Notes: generated from the letters alone by a model not told the origin. A DNA stretch of 64,000 bases from Megalonaias nervosa (GCA_016617855.1 JAECUM010013003.1:1-64000), one strand, 5' to 3'. Positions 1-12,378 are shown, numbered from the stretch's first letter. A program made the numbers and translations.

Positions 1-1227
1 TTCTTGCTCACAGAGCTCCGGGATGTCAGGTCTTGGACCTATCTAACTTTGCAGAATCTGAGAGGCCTAGGCCTGCAGAGATTTTGCAGTACCTAGTGTC
101 CAAAGGTATCAAAACTGATGAAATACAAGGATTGCAAAATGGAGGAAAAGGTTTGTATTTCCTCTTTGCGAAAGGGAACAAACCACTATACAGGAATGAC
201 CAATGCATGGAAATAAGAGGGAAAGCGGTAAGAATTTATGCTCCCCCCCCCCTTATGAAGAGGCTAGGAGAGATGGCCACTGACATCCATTTTTCCGGGC
301 TTCCCATGGAGATTCCACTGGAAGAACTAGTGGCCAAAGTAGAGAAAAATTTGGAGTCAAAACAGTAAGATCCCACATGGCAACATTCTGAGGTTTCCCA
401 AAAGTTCTCACGGGGGTGAGAGAAATTACACTAAGCGAGCAAGATGCTAGGAAGATACCCGCTCATTTCTACGTTCTGGGTTTCCTGATAAAATCCTGGT
501 TTTGTGGATGCCAACTACATAGACCTTGCTACAGGTGCAATGATCTAGGACATTTAGCTAGAGAATGCCCCAACCTAAACGACCCCACCAGTCAACAAAA
601 CAACCCTCCAAGATCGTATGCGGAAGTGGTATCAAAGGACAAAGTGGACACAAATACTGAGCAAATGATGGAAGAAATACCAGAGCCAGTAGACGATAAA
701 CTGGAAAAAACGGAAGTAAACATCTCCCATTGTCTTGGTGACCAGCCCATAAACCCAGAAAATAATACGAACGAAAGCGAAAAATGAAAAAATGGCAGCC
801 AGAATAGCTCAGTAGAAAAAAGAAAGGCAAGAGCGAGGGCAAGAAAGATACAAAAACAAAAGGAAATGAAACTGATAGAGAAAGAGACAGCTCCCTTTTT
901 GTGCTAGAAGAACCGAGCTTTGAAAGCAAAAAACAGCTAGAGAACTCAGATTCGCACAATTCGCAAGACAACAAAATAATCGAGGTAACTATAAACCTTG
1001 AATCACCAACCCAAACACAGAGAAAGGAAACGGAAGAAATTAAGACTTCGACGCCTATATTGTCCATAAAAAGGAAACGATCAGCCTCAGCTCCAGGAAC
1101 ACCAACGGAATCTGATATAACAGAACTGATCAAAGAGACAAGAAATGAAAAATCGGACTCGGAACAAAGAAGACGTGCAGTCTCATGGACAAGAGAAAGT
1201 CAGAGAAAAGCAATTAGTCTGGCATAA
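1..1227 (+). pseudogene. LINE ORF1 remnant with CCHC zinc knuckle
   Basis: RNA-binding (gag-like) ORF1 of the LINE, in three broken frames (33-368, 416-787, 901-1227). The second piece holds a zinc knuckle CYRCNDLGHLARECPN at about 521-571, fitting C-x2-C-x4-H-x4-C. The rest is Lys/Glu-rich and low in complexity. The first piece is intact for 111 codons and may be an RRM-like fold, as in other L1/Tx1 ORF1 proteins, but this is inference. At least two frameshifts separate the pieces, and the true start is upstream of the window. Confidence 0.75.
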
Positions 1228-1320
1228 TATAGAGCCAAAAGAACTGCTCACTAATAGTATTTTGACTAAAATAAATAAACATGTTCAAAATTACTTATTA
1301 TGATAATTACATAGTCAAGA

Positions 1321-3950
1321 ATGGAGGGATTAAACCTACATTTCCTGACTGTGAATTTAAATGGAATTACAAATAAAATTGATAAAATTATAATATTAGC
1401 AAAAAATTACGATATCATACTTTTGCAAGAAACGCACGGGACGCTTGATCATTTGGTGAAGAAACTGGAAGAAGAGCTAGACGCTCTAGTTCTCATCAGT
1501 AACCACCCAACATAAAGGAAATCAGGGGTGGCTACAATCGTCAGGCGTTCCGCCAAAGGCCTAAACTTTGAAAGTTTAAAGACCCCTAAAGAACTAGAGG
1601 GACGATTAGTGCACATTAAACTAAACAACTGGAATATTTTTAATATATATGTACCAACGGGAGGAATCAAACAAAAAAAAAATAGATTTTATAATAAATG
1701 CAAACCGATACGTTCAAAATTATATTGTAAATCCCTGCATTATAGGAGGAGATTTTAACTGGTTATCATCAGATTTAGATAAGAGCGAAGGACTCACCGA
1801 AAACGATAAAAATCTGCATAAATGGATAAGACTATTTACTAAAACAAACAATTTGGAAGATACATATAGATGGTTAAATGGGAATAAAAGAGAATATACA
1901 TATATACATATCTATATAGGGGAAATAAAGGCAGTAGACTTGATACCTTCTCTATATCAGCGAACTATATCACTGCAGCGAAAACATGCTCGATACAAGA
2001 CAATCAACTTGGTGACCATAAATCAGTAACACTCAAAATAATAACAACCAATAATTGTAAGTGGGGTCAGGGAATATGGAAGCTAAATAATACTCACTTA
2101 GCAGACAAAGAATACGTGAAAACCATGCAAAACTACCTAGGTAAATTTAGAGAAACTATAGGCGATGTAGGGGAAGAGTGGGAAAAATTCAAAAAAGAAA
2201 TCAAACGTCTAAGTAAATATTATAGTAAGACTAAGAAACTGCGAAAACAGTGGATACAAAAAAATTCTTTAGAACTGCAAACTAAAAGTAATACACCAAC
2301 TGAATCAGATGACGTAATAACTCAACAGTGGACTAATCTGGAAAGGGAAACGTCACAAGGGATCAAAATAAGGGCGGGAAAATTCGACAACTTATATAAG
2401 AAAGGGAGAGGTATATATAGAAGACTAGAATTTAAGAAAGGAGAAAATAAAAAAATATTTCAATACGGTATAATAATATACTTTTTAAAGACAAAAAGAA
2501 CATCTTAGAAAGTATAAGGGACTACTATACCAAAATATATGAATCACAAAATATTTATGCTAATACTATAAATGACTTTTTAGGAAAAACTAGATATAAG
2601 CAAATATCACTTAATGATAATAAGAACTGTGAAAATTTTATTACATCAAATGAAATTTTAAATGCCATTAAAAGCCTAAAAAAAAGGGAAATCGCCAGGA
2701 TCAGATGGGATTACCTCTGATTTTTACCAAAAATTTCAGAACGATTTAGTCGACATCTTAGAATTATTATATAACAACATATTATTTAAGGGAGAAATGT
2801 CTAAAAGTTTAAGGGAGGGCATTATAACATTAATATATAAAGGGAATGGAGATAGAGAGGAGATCAAAAACTGGAGACCTATTACACTCCTAAATACTGA
2901 TTACAAAATACTAAGCAAAATGATTACGAATAGAATAAAAAATTGTTTAATAATATAATTGACTTAAACCAAAGTTGTGGGGGCTTAGGAAGAAAAATAA
3001 CAAATAATTTACTCTCAATAAAAAATAAAAGATGAGAAAGGAGTCATGCTTCTATTCGATCAAGAAAAAGCCTTTGATCGAATAGAACATGAATTTATTT
3101 TTAAAACATTAGTAAAATTCGGCTTTGGTCCCAATATTATAAACCGGATAAAATCAATGTATAAAAATATAACTTCTAAAATATGTATTAATGGAGCTAT
3201 AACAAATGAAATTAAAATTAACCGTTCAGTAAGGCAAGGTTGTCCTCTTTCTATGATACAATACGTAATAGCAATTGAATCCTTGAATATAAACATTAAT
3301 CATAACACTAACATTCAAGGAATTAAAATACCTAATATGACGCACGAATTTAAAACTATACTGCATGCAGATGACTACACAAACTTCACCAGAGATGAAT
3401 ATTCTTTTAGACACTTGCAAGATGAATTTACACAATTTGGAAAAGCCTCTGGGTCAATAATAAATCATGATAAAACAGAAATCTTACTAATAGGAAACTG
3501 GAGAGGAAATCACCCAGGTCTTCCTCCAAACCTGATTAAAGATCACGTTAAAGCACTAGGAATCTTTTTCGGAAAGAACTCTACTCACAAAAACTATCGT
3601 GAGTTAAAAACTATCGTGAGTTAATACTCGGGATTAACGAACAGATTGAAACATGGACGGATACAAGGTTAAACCTAATAGACCGAATACAAGTTGCCAA
3701 AACTTACATGTATAGTCAATTGAATCATACACTGAATTCGGTTCACTTAACTGAAGCTATGGTTGGAAACATTGACGGAAAATACTGAGCTTTATTTGGA
3801 ATGACAAAATTCACTATTTAAAGAAAAAAATTATTTGCAGACCAAAAGAAAGAGGCGGTCTAGCTCTACCAAATTTGAGTATTTACCAAAAATCTATAAT
3901 TTTGAATAGGTTTAAAAATTTAAATAGTACACCCAAGCTTCCTTGGGAAG

Positions 3951-3985
<35 letters not shown>

Positions 3986-4559
3986 GATATACATGTCGTT
4001 TCAATAATGACATCTATAAAAATAAGTTAACCAAACTTTTACAACCGCCAGGATCTTGTAGACGAATCAAGGAACTAATATATACTTATAGGGATAATTC
4101 AACAATTTGGAATAAAAAAAATAATATATATAAAATTTTAAACGAACTAATAACACAAGACAAACAAGAAATTGAATTTTTACATCCCCATTTAAACTGG
4201 TCGGCATTTGGAAAAACTGGGCAAGTATAGGATCTGCCTCCATACAAGGTAGGCTCTTCCTATACTTGCATGACAAATGGCTGACAGGTGAAATGTCCTT
4301 TATTAGGCATATATTAACTATTATACCAAGATGTAGACTATGTGGAAAATTTCAGGATTCAAAAAAACATCTAATACTATATTGCTCCAAAAATGAGTCG
4401 GAGAGACAAACAATAAGAAATAAAATTCAAATTAAATATGATAAATTAGATGATAAAAATTTATTATATACTAATGATATAAATGATAAGGAAATTTACA
4501 ATGACATAACCCTTTATATTAACAATATTATGAAAACAAAAATAGACTATAATAACTAA
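1321..4559 (+). pseudogene. LINE ORF2 remnant: endonuclease and reverse transcriptase
   Basis: Starts at the ATG at 1321 with an APE-type endonuclease (LHFLTVNLNGI, ILLQETHG, then GGDFNWL near 1750). The reverse transcriptase follows, with SPGSDGIT-like residues near 2695-2715, FDQEKAFDRIEHEF near 3054-3095, SVRQGCPLS near 3226-3252 and the active-site motif as HADDYTNF at about 3361-3384. The protein ends in a Cys/His knuckle, CRLCGKF with a following H and C, near 4333-4382. Stops at 1513, 2029, 2508 and 3624, plus several frameshifts, break it. Expected length is about 1,100 residues, so nearly all of it is present. Confidence 0.85.
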
Positions 4560-4652
4560 CCAATATTTGGAAACTTTTGAGCAAACCTGTGAAATTCTGT
4601 GTCCTGTATATACAGAAACACAAACACAAAACAAATGAACCGTCTTACACGT

Positions 4653-4725
4653 GGTGAGATCCAATGGTGCGAGGCCAATGCTACGTGACTAACGTGAGGT
4701 AGTACGGCTCGCACCGGATCTCACC
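4653..4725. repeat. Imperfect 73-bp inverted repeat after LINE
   Basis: GGTGAGATCC followed by GGTGCGAGGC at 4653-4675 pairs with GCTCGCACCGGATCTCACC at 4707-4725, enclosing about 31 bases. It lies 90 bases past the LINE stop codon. It could be a LINE 3'UTR hairpin or a trimmed MITE. A tRNA was considered but arm lengths and loops do not fit. Confidence 0.5.
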
Positions 4726-5307
4726 AAAAGGCAGCTATACAAGAACATTACGGAAACAAAAATGCGTTTCATACACTTACAGAATTAACACAATAAAATA
4801 CATGTATGCACTTTACAATCTTATCTATCACTTTCTTAACTATCTATGCACTTCTTTCATCATACACTAAATTATCAAAGGCCCTAACAGACCGAGAGAT
4901 ACGGTAAGTCCAAATCGAGTCTCTCGAGTCAAAATGGGCAAATAAAAATAAATAACAACTCGAAGTATATGACCTATATTGCCAGTCCTAACATAAACAC
5001 AAGATATCGTACAATACAACTAACACCAACACATAGCAAACATGGGACAATACTGATCCCAGGGAAGGATCATTTTCGATAAATAAACTCCAAAACCAGC
5101 CAGGGTAGAGGAGCCTTTTTAAACACTAGAATAGGAAGGTGTACAAACCCTATAATCAAAATTATAAAAATGGAACTTTTAAAAAATAAATAAATACGAA
5201 ACAACATCTATATACTATGGGGAAAACATGAATACATAAAAACCATTGATTTTTGGCACTAGGGGGTTCCTCAAATGATATTAATCTGAGAGGTATCACA
5301 CCAATAA
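4726..5307. other. AT-rich spacer before E1, no gene seen
   Basis: No coding region or recognisable terminal repeat of E1 is found here. E1 homology to E2 begins abruptly at about 5308, next to the start codon position of gene B, so the E1 left terminal repeat, gene A and the shared A/B promoter are missing and replaced by this unrelated sequence. Confidence 0.6.
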
Positions 5308-5926
5308 CGGAAACTAAGAAGACGATGAATTGGGGTGCACCGGCTCTGGAGACGAAAAGCGATCGCATAGCAGTGGCTACCAAAGTTAACACAGCGCTAC
5401 TTCCAGAAGAGGTCGATTTAAACTGGGATTTAGTAGATTTTCTCTTCGCAAGAATTTGTTCCAGTACCAGTACCTTCGCCACCTTCTCCTTCTTTACCAC
5501 ACGTCGAGGATTTTAACAGACAGAAAGAAGAATTGGAGAAATTTTTACAGCAGCAGAAAGAGGCAGAACAAGCATTTCTCCTGAACAGCAACAGCGAGAA
5601 GAGGAGGCAAGAACGAAACGACAGGAAGAAGCAGTAGAGAAGAAACAAGGTCTAGGAGAGAAGGAGAACAGTGAACCTCAAACGGTAACGGTACTCTTGG
5701 ACATTTTGGCCGAGTTAAGAAGTCTGAAACAAATGTATCAGACCTCTTTATTACGACCCAAGAGAAAAAGACCTTCCCGAGCCAAACAGTCTAATCCGGT
5801 TAGTACGCCGGAGATATCACCCCTAGTGATTTCTGCCAAATAATTAAAAGGAGCAAGTCCAGAAGTAGGCCTTGGGCGTGGCAAAGGCTTAAGGCAGTTA
5901 AAGCGGATTGCTTCTCGTTCCTGACT
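5308..5926 (+). pseudogene. Gene B remnant: coiled-coil accessory protein
   Basis: Counterpart of the intact 210-codon gene at 44048-44680. The start codon is lost: the sequence matches from the second codon on. A frameshift near 5445 and further indels in the Glu/Gln-rich part near 5585 break the frame; the C-terminal RIASRS and TGA survive at about 5908-5926. The central part is a charged coiled coil (QKEEL, QQQKEAEQAFL) and the C-terminus is basic and Pro-rich. No known domain recognised. It is followed by a histone-type stem-loop. Confidence 0.75.
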
Positions 5927-5952
5927 TTGTTTTTTGAAAAAAACAAACACCC

Positions 5953-5995
5953 AACGGCCCTTTTCAGGATCACTCACTTCTTTCGAAAAGAGATA
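5953..5995 (+). terminator. Histone-type 3' stem-loop and HDE after gene B (decayed)
   Basis: Stem-loop at 5956-5971 (GGCCCT, loop TTTC, AGGATC) followed by the purine box TTCGAAAAGAGAT at 5982-5994. Two stem pairs are damaged compared with the E2 copy at 44000-44015. The conserved ATTTTGCCAAAA block follows at about 6001. Seen directly; the histone-type function is inferred from the match to the animal histone consensus. Confidence 0.7.
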
Positions 5996-6275
5996 ATATT
6001 CATTTTGCCAAAATCAACTAAAACTCAAAACCCTTTTATTTTTAAACCCTATGATGTACGTGTGTGAGTGCATGAGTGTAGATCCTTATCATTCTAAAAA
6101 ATAAAAACCAAGAGGCACTTACGTTTTTTTCAGTCTGGTCTATTCTGGTACACATTTTACAATCCAATATCACAACACAACACAAGACTTTAAAAAAGTT
6201 CATAGACTTCTTCTGTGTCTTTTTTCTTCTTTCACTCTGTTTTCTGATTTAATTCACTTTCACAAGTTTTTCCTC

Positions 6276-6654
6276 CTATTCTTCCTCACTTTTTTTTCGT
6301 CTTCGTTTCTTCTCTTTCTGAACGTGTCGGGGTTCTTCCTTTGCCGAGGGCACCTCTTTTTCTTCTTCCTCCTCCTGCTCCTGTTGTTTCTTAGGGCAAT
6401 CTGAAGACCAGTGTCCCTTCTCCTGACAATGATAACAAGTATCTTGACTTTTGTCTTTTCTGACACTGGTCTTGCTTTTTTGACGGTCTGGACATTTTAT
6501 AGCCCAATGCCCTTTCTTCTGACAGATATAGCAAGTATCTTGACTTTTATCTCGAAAGGAGGGAGAGTAGTCCGTCGGCTTGTCTGAAGAAAACTTTCCT
6601 ATGAACACCTCGCAAAACTCTAATCAGAAGTTCGATTTGTGTGGGTTGTTCCAT
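6276..6654 (-). pseudogene. Gene C: CCHC zinc-knuckle protein (frameshifted)
   Basis: Starts at the ATG whose complement is 6652-6654 and runs leftwards, divergent from the polymerase. After about 17 codons a frameshift near 6600 moves the frame. Two gag-like CCHC knuckles follow, CYICQKKGHWAIKC and CYHCQEKGHWSSDC, both with all ligands (C-x2-C-x4-H-x4-C), joined by a basic linker, then a highly acidic and Lys-rich tail. The knuckles suggest single-stranded nucleic-acid binding, perhaps with replication intermediates. In E2 the second knuckle has lost its two cysteines. A downstream AATAAA on this strand lies at about 6035-6040. Confidence 0.75.
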
Positions 6655-6787
6655 CGTGCTGGTCAGCTTGAGAGTGAAATGAATACTGAGAGGGAAGTCA
6701 CCAGCTCTTTATATATGCACTAAGCCTGACATGGATATTTAGGGGTCCATGGCGTTCAAATGTTGTCATTTGACTTTTTGCAGTCAG
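6655..6787. promoter_or_regulatory. Divergent promoter between gene C and polymerase
   Basis: 133-bp spacer between two divergent starts. A TATA-like ATATATAAAG (minus strand, about 6705-6716) lies some 55 bases upstream of gene C. The equivalent E2 spacer at 43161-43295 keeps a TATATA track too. Confidence 0.5.
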
Positions 6788-9700
6788 ATGAAACGATCGC
6801 ATCATTTCGTAAAGAAAGAAGAAATTAAGAGCCAGAAACGTGATTTATCGCCTCACCCAGTAGCTGAAGTCTTGGCTCAAATTCATGCCAGCGATTTTGA
6901 AGATGAGTGAGTCAGAATCTAGGCCCAGAGAGTCTACACCCAGTCAAAATCCATCACCAACAGTAAACCCTGAAAACTACTACCTCATTCGAGAGACTGA
7001 AAAACGCTTCTCCAGAAAATTTAGAACTACGGCCTACACGTACGCTGTGAAGTTTAAAGATTTCAAGTCCGACGTACCGCTGGAAAAAGCAGAAGGGTTC
7101 ATCACTGATGTGTGGGATTCTTTGTTAACCACATTGAAACGGCAATGTCAAGCCAAAGAAGACGATCGCTTGAGACTTTCCATTCATCACGACAGTTTGA
7201 AGTGCCCCGTTTGGATCGAGTTTAGCAGTCCATCAGAATAAACACCTTCCAAGGTCAACGACAAGATTCAACACGTGCAGCAATCCAACGACAAGTTTCA
7301 CATCACCGATGGAAAAGCGACACTGTTCATGACCCACGTGTCTCTTCCCCAAGGGACCGGAAGCAAAAAGGTGTTATTGGTAGACGATCTTCGCATCACC
7401 AAAACGAGCCTCGTCCGAATTAACAACTCTCAAGACAAGATGTGTTAGCCCGTGCCATCGTGGTGGGACGAACGTATGCCGACAAGAACGACACGGCAGA
7501 ATGGAAAAGAGCCTCGCAAACTATTAAAAAATCTAGCCGAGCAAAACAACGAAGAGAAGCAGAACTCCTGTTACTGCAAGCGGGGATATCCAAAGACATC
7601 CTGTGGCATTCCTGAAATGCAAAAATTGCAAGACGTCTTGGCTCCACGCTACACCTTGAAAATGCACCCTCAAGAAGTGCGCGGACCTCTGTTGTTTCGA
7701 GGCAAAGATTTCAAAGACGGAAAATACATTCACGTCTATCATCACGATGAACATTTCGATGCCATTACCAGTATCACTGCATTCCTGGGATACAGTTATT
7801 ACTGTGAGAAATGTGACTATGGCTATAACAATCGTGAGCAACACAAGCATTGCGGATTGAAATGCTCAGGATGTTTAGCCTCTAAGCCTTGTCTGGACCA
7901 AGAACAAGAACGAGTGCATTGCCCAGCTTGTCAGCGCACGTTTGTCAGTCCAGCTTGTTACCAACATTTAAAGACGCAAGGTTCACAGCAGAAAAGAGCT
8001 TGTCAGCTCCTGAGATTGTGCCCTACTTGTGGACAAGGCATACGTACCAATAATGCCAAGGCGCACGTCTGTTCAGGAAAGAAGCGATGTCACATTTGTC
8101 GCCAAATCGTGGACTTGGAACACCAATGCTACATTCAAAAATACCAATCCAAACACGAAGAGGAAGATAATGACCAGAAGAAAGGCCATTTCATCTTTTT
8201 CGATTTCGAATGCATGCAAGAGACTGGCATTCACATTCCTAATTTCTGCGTGGCTCACCGAGCGTGTGAGAAGTGCATCCAAGAGCCTATCTTTACTCAT
8301 TGCCCTCACTGTAGCAAGATTCCTGGAGGACGTGAAAAAATCTTTCGGGGACCAAACACGCTGACCGATTTTGCCCAATGGATCTTAGACCCTATCGACG
8401 AGACGTGGAGCCAAGAACACATCGAACGTTACGGAGATTGTCATCGCTATGCCACGGTGATGGCTCACAATTTTTCGGGATACAATGGACAATTTCTCCT
8501 CAGATACTATACGGAACAAAGTACCGAACGTCCTAAAGTCATTTTGAACGGAGCCAAAATCATTTCCATGCAAGTGGGTCAAGTGCAATTTAAAGATTCG
8601 ATGAGTTACTTGGCCATGCATTTGAGTCGCATGCCTAAAACATTTGGAATGACAGAGATGGCCAAAGGCTATTTTCCACACTTTTTCAGTACCGAAGCCA
8701 ATCAACACACCGTTCTACCCCATTTGCCCGAGGCTCACTACTACGACCCCGACAACATGCGCACTGAACAACGAGAAGCTTTCTACGCTTGGTACCAGAC
8801 TCACACCTCGGACCCTTTCGACTTTCAGGAAGAAATGTTAAAGTATTGTCGTTCCGACATGGACATGTAACGGCGCTGCTGTGGAAAATGTCGAGAACTG
8901 TTCATGGAGCACGGAGGGATCGATCCTTTGAAAGAAGCCTGCACCATTGCCAAAGAGTGTTCCTTAGTGTACCGTCAACAATTCATGCCCGAAAACACCC
9001 TGGCTGTCATCAGTCCTCAAACGACCAATTTTGTCAAACGTCAATACTCGGTCAAAGCCCTACGCTGGTTACATTACTTGTGCGACAAGGAAGACAAATG
9101 GATCCAACATGCTCGCAACGGAGGAGGCAAAAAGACCATCGGAAGGTATTCGGTGGATGGCTGGGACTTAGAAAACCCCAAGATCGTGTACGAGTTTAAC
9201 GGGTGCTTATTTCACGGATGTCCCATCTGCTAACCTGAACGTAAGACGACAAATCAGTTTTTACAACGAACCATGGAAGACTTGTACCAGACCACTTGTC
9301 AGCGACGCTTGAAATTAGAAGAGCAAGGATACCGAGTGGCAGAAATGTGGGAACACGAGTACGATCACCGTTTGAAAACCGATCCCGAGTTTAAGCGTAT
9401 CGTGGAAAGTTACAAGCTGGTGGACCCACTGAACTCAAGGGACAGTTTGTACGGAGGACGGACGAGTGCCAACTGTTTGCTGTACCAATTCAACGAAGAG
9501 AAAGGAGAGGAAATCAAATACTTCGACGTGTGTTCTCTGTATCCGTACGTGTGCAAATACTGTCACTTACCCGCAGGGCACCCTCAATTGCTGACGGAAC
9601 ACATCGACGTGGACAACATTCGCCAATACGAAAGATTGATCAAATGTAAAGTTTTGCCTCCCACGTACTTGTAACCATCCCGTTTTAGCTCACCATTGCC

Positions 9701-10854
9701 AAGGAAAACTGATGTTTCCCTTGTGCCGTACTTGTGCCGAAACGTGCAACCAAGATCGACCCTGTCAGCAAAGCCAGGAAGAACGCGCCTTGACGGGAAC
9801 ATGGGTCAGCGTGGAATTGTTCAAAGCTCTGGACCTGGGATACCAACTGTTAGAAGTGTACGAAATTTACCACTTTCCCAAGACAGACAAATACCACAAG
9901 GGCGACGAGACTCAGAAATAAATTTTCGCAGACAACGTGAATGCCTTTTTGAAACTGAAACAAGAAGCTAGCGGCTATCCTTCCTGCTGCCGCTCTTCCG
10001 AAGACCAAAAAAAATTCAAAGACAAATACTGGGAGCAGGAAGGCATCACTTTAGACCACGTCGAGAAAAACGAAGGAAGGCGATCGTTTGCCAAAGTGAT
10101 GTTAAATTGCTTGTGGGGTAAAATGGCACAACGACCGTGTTTACCCAAGACGGAATATTTGACAGAACCTTCCCGCTATTTCCAGATGATTCACGACTAA
10201 ACCAAATACATGAAACACGTGGACGTCGTTCGTGAGGACTTGATCTTAGCCAATTACGAAGAAGAACTGGACTTTGTAGAAGCCGACGAATTTGGAAATG
10301 TCATCATTGCGGCTTACGTGACAGCCCATGCTCGCTTAAAACTGTACGAAGCTTTAGAACTATTAGGAGATCGTGTGTTGTATTTTGACACGGACAGTTG
10401 CATTTACATCGATCGCCTGGGTCAACCTCACCCTGTCATCGAAAGAGAGCGTTTAGGAGCCTGGACGGACGAGCATCCCGACGACAAGATTCTAAGTTTT
10501 GCAAGTGGCGGTCCCAAAAATTACGGCTACGAATACCGAGACCCACAAGGAGAGGTACACATTGAGTGTAAAGTGAAAGGATTGGCTCTCAATTATCGCA
10601 CCAGTTGACTGGTGAACTTTGGCGTGTTGAAAGAAGCCTTGCAGTCTGGAGAGGATGGAAATTTTAAAGTGACCACCAACGAACCGCACAAGATTGTACG
10701 TTTACCCACACACCAAATCGTTAGCCGCCCCTTGGAAAAAGTCTATCAAATCGTGTGCCAGAAGCGAGTACGGCTTCCCAATCACTTCACTTTACCGTAC
10801 GTTCACGACGATATTGGTCAGCATATAAAAAAGGACAGCGTTCAAGACCGATAG
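6788..10854 (+). pseudogene. Protein-primed family-B DNA polymerase (pPolB), broken
   Basis: About 1,350 codons, the usual size for Polinton polymerases. N-terminal residues to about 300 are element-specific; a Cys/His-rich region follows (7790-8120). Exonuclease motif I is FFDFECM near 8199-8218, motif II HNFSGYNGQF near 8466. Polymerase motif A FDVCSLYPYV lies near 9522, motif B KVMLNCLWGKMA near 10096 and motif C YFDTDSCIYID near 10381. Breaks: frameshift near 6905, stop 7239, frameshift near 7445, stops at 8868, 9232, 9672, 9919, 10198 and 10606. The stops at 10198 (TAA) and 10606 (TGA) are also present in E2. The terminal-protein region was not separately identified. Unlike E2, E1 keeps exonuclease motif I. 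Confidence 0.93.
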
Positions 10855-10886
10855 TTCATTGTGACTACCATTGCCAAGCGAGAAAG

Positions 10887-11516
10887 ATGAATCCTTTCAA
10901 ACAGCAAGTATCAAGCAAGAGCAAACTCGAGTGCGATGCTGTGCCTTGCGATGGCAGGGATGTCGTACGCTATGGCCTTAGCGATTCAGTACCACATCAT
11001 CATGGGAACTTTGCTATAACTACTACTACCATACTTACCATGGAAAGTGATGCTGTGCGTGTTAAACCTGATGGATGCGAAAGTGATGCCACTCGTTATC
11101 GTACACCTTTTCACATTACTGGTTTTCATGGTGGATGTCATCATTATGAAACCATGCGGCCACCACTCTACGGATGTCATGCATATCTGAGCACACTCCT
11201 ACATATTTCACCGTACCCTCATCGAAATGAACCTGTGAAAGACGAATATTCGTTCCCTGTGCGTTTGCCTGAATACTGCGACTATGAAAGTCGGATCCAA
11301 ACCTTCCGAGGAAAATGGCCAAAATATCTGGGAGGACCTACCCCCGAAGAATTAGCTAGAGCTGGATTTATCTACTTGGGCGAAGGGGATAAAGTCTAGT
11401 GCTTCAGTTGTGGTGTGTCACTTCACGAGTGGGAGAAGAAAGATTGCGCTTACCTGGAACATGCTCGATGGTCTCCGGATTGTCACTACCTACCTTTAGT
11501 GGGACCTCTTCATTGA
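10887..11516 (+). pseudogene. BIR-domain (IAP-like) protein with in-frame TAG
   Basis: About 209 codons. The N-terminal half is His/Thr-rich and unassigned. The C-terminal half is a BIR domain: RIQTFRGKWP, then ELARAGFIYLGEGDKV, then CFSCGVSLHEWEKKDC and LEHARWSPDCHYL, with all four zinc ligands (C, C, H, C). An in-frame TAG at 11397 splits the domain just before its first zinc cysteine; the same TAG is in E2. BIR proteins of the IAP family bind caspases or related partners and block cell death. A TATAAAAAAGGAC box at about 10823-10836 precedes it. E1 has only this one BIR gene; E2 has a second upstream of it. Confidence 0.9.
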
Positions 11517-11528
11517 AGTGGACATACC

Positions 11529-11918
11529 ATGTCGTGTAAGAAACCAGCTACGTGGCTAGGAGTCAAACGTTGGACAACCCCTAGACAAGTATTTAAACCC
11601 AAGTTGAAAATTAATCTTCAAACATTATCAAACGAATTGCAAGGGAAGATCTACAAGGAAATTTGGCAGGGACTTGCCAGAGCCAAATCTCAATTTGTGA
11701 CTGTAGAACTTTTGTGTCGAGAAATTCACAAGAGGAAATTGACAAAAGTCAACAAACAAGTCCGATTTCTCTGGATCAAGGGTGCGTTATTCCTAATATT
11801 CCGCTTTTGACCATTTACATTTGAAGATTTTATTGACATTCTTGACCGTTTCCTGGAATGGCAGTGGTCAGAAATTACTCACTTTGTCCATTACTTTCGC
11901 TCTAGGAGAAATGTTTGA
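11529..11918 (+). pseudogene. Small F-box-like protein F with one stop
   Basis: 129 codons with a TGA at 11808 where E2 has an Arg codon. Residues around 40-60 (LSNELQGKIYKEIWQGLA) resemble the start of an F-box-like helical motif, and the C-terminal part FEDFIDILDRFLEWQW is amphipathic. No family assigned with certainty; an F-box role in recruiting host ubiquitin ligase is only a suggestion. It starts 13 bases after the BIR gene stop. Confidence 0.5.
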
Positions 11919-11923
11919 CTGAC

Positions 11924-12378
11924 ATGGTTATGGATACTTTGCAAGAGAACATTCGTGGTTTGCCTGTGGAATTGAGAGAACGCATTTACCGCGAGGTCGT
12001 CAAAATACAAGTGAAACGCAAAGAACCATTGCATCCGTTACGTCACCGATGTTTGAACCACTGGTACCTAATGCTATAAGAGGACTGATTCTGATGAAAG
12101 TGTTCCAGTGGTCAGACATTGATGAATCGCGTGAAATTCATAAATTTTTGAATGCCACTCATTCAACTTGCAAGGTGAACCTAATACACCGAATTCCAAC
12201 GGACGAATTAGAGGATTACAACAAATCTTTACAAGAACAATTCTTTCTAGTTCAAGAGGAAACTTCTGTGCGACATGTGGTGTGTGAGTTAGTGACTAAA
12301 CTTTTTTGGTACGGTACTAAAATAAAATCGAGGCTGTTCAAAAAGTACACTTATTACCTTACACTAAAGAGGGTATAA
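11924..12378 (+). pseudogene. Second F-box-like small protein F2, E1 only
   Basis: ATG at 11924 opens a frame with LPVELRERIYREVVK, similar in kind to gene F, which stops at about 12079; a second frame, 12049-12378, continues for 109 codons. A frameshift within one gene or two overlapping genes are both possible. E2 lacks about 430 bp here (a deletion joining the gene F tail to the next TATAAAAA box), so there is no second copy for comparison. Confidence 0.4.

Larger units (their letters stand above)
1..4640 (+). mobile_element. Decayed L1/Tx1-like LINE, 5' end outside window
   Basis: Two-ORF non-LTR retrotransposon. ORF1 has a CCHC knuckle; ORF2 has an apurinic-type endonuclease, a reverse transcriptase and a C-terminal Cys/His knuckle, in the order usual for the L1/Tx1 group. 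Many stops and frameshifts make it inactive. The 3' boundary is not marked by a clear poly(A) tail and is set just after the ORF2 stop. The (TA)n stretch at 3955-3981 lies inside ORF2 and is a later expansion. Clade assignment is by motif order only. Confidence 0.85.

Noticed and set aside
4653..4725. tRNA-like gene
   Set aside because: Only one long imperfect hairpin; no anticodon arm, T arm or internal promoter boxes.
6276..6654. Zinc-knuckle protein as a retrovirus gag insertion
   Set aside because: No capsid, protease or LTR nearby, and the gene is in the same place in both copies.
10198..10200. Programmed read-through at the shared stops
   Set aside because: TAA, TGA and TAG are all involved, contexts differ, and neighbouring private lesions show the genes are decaying. 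Kept only as a minor alternative.
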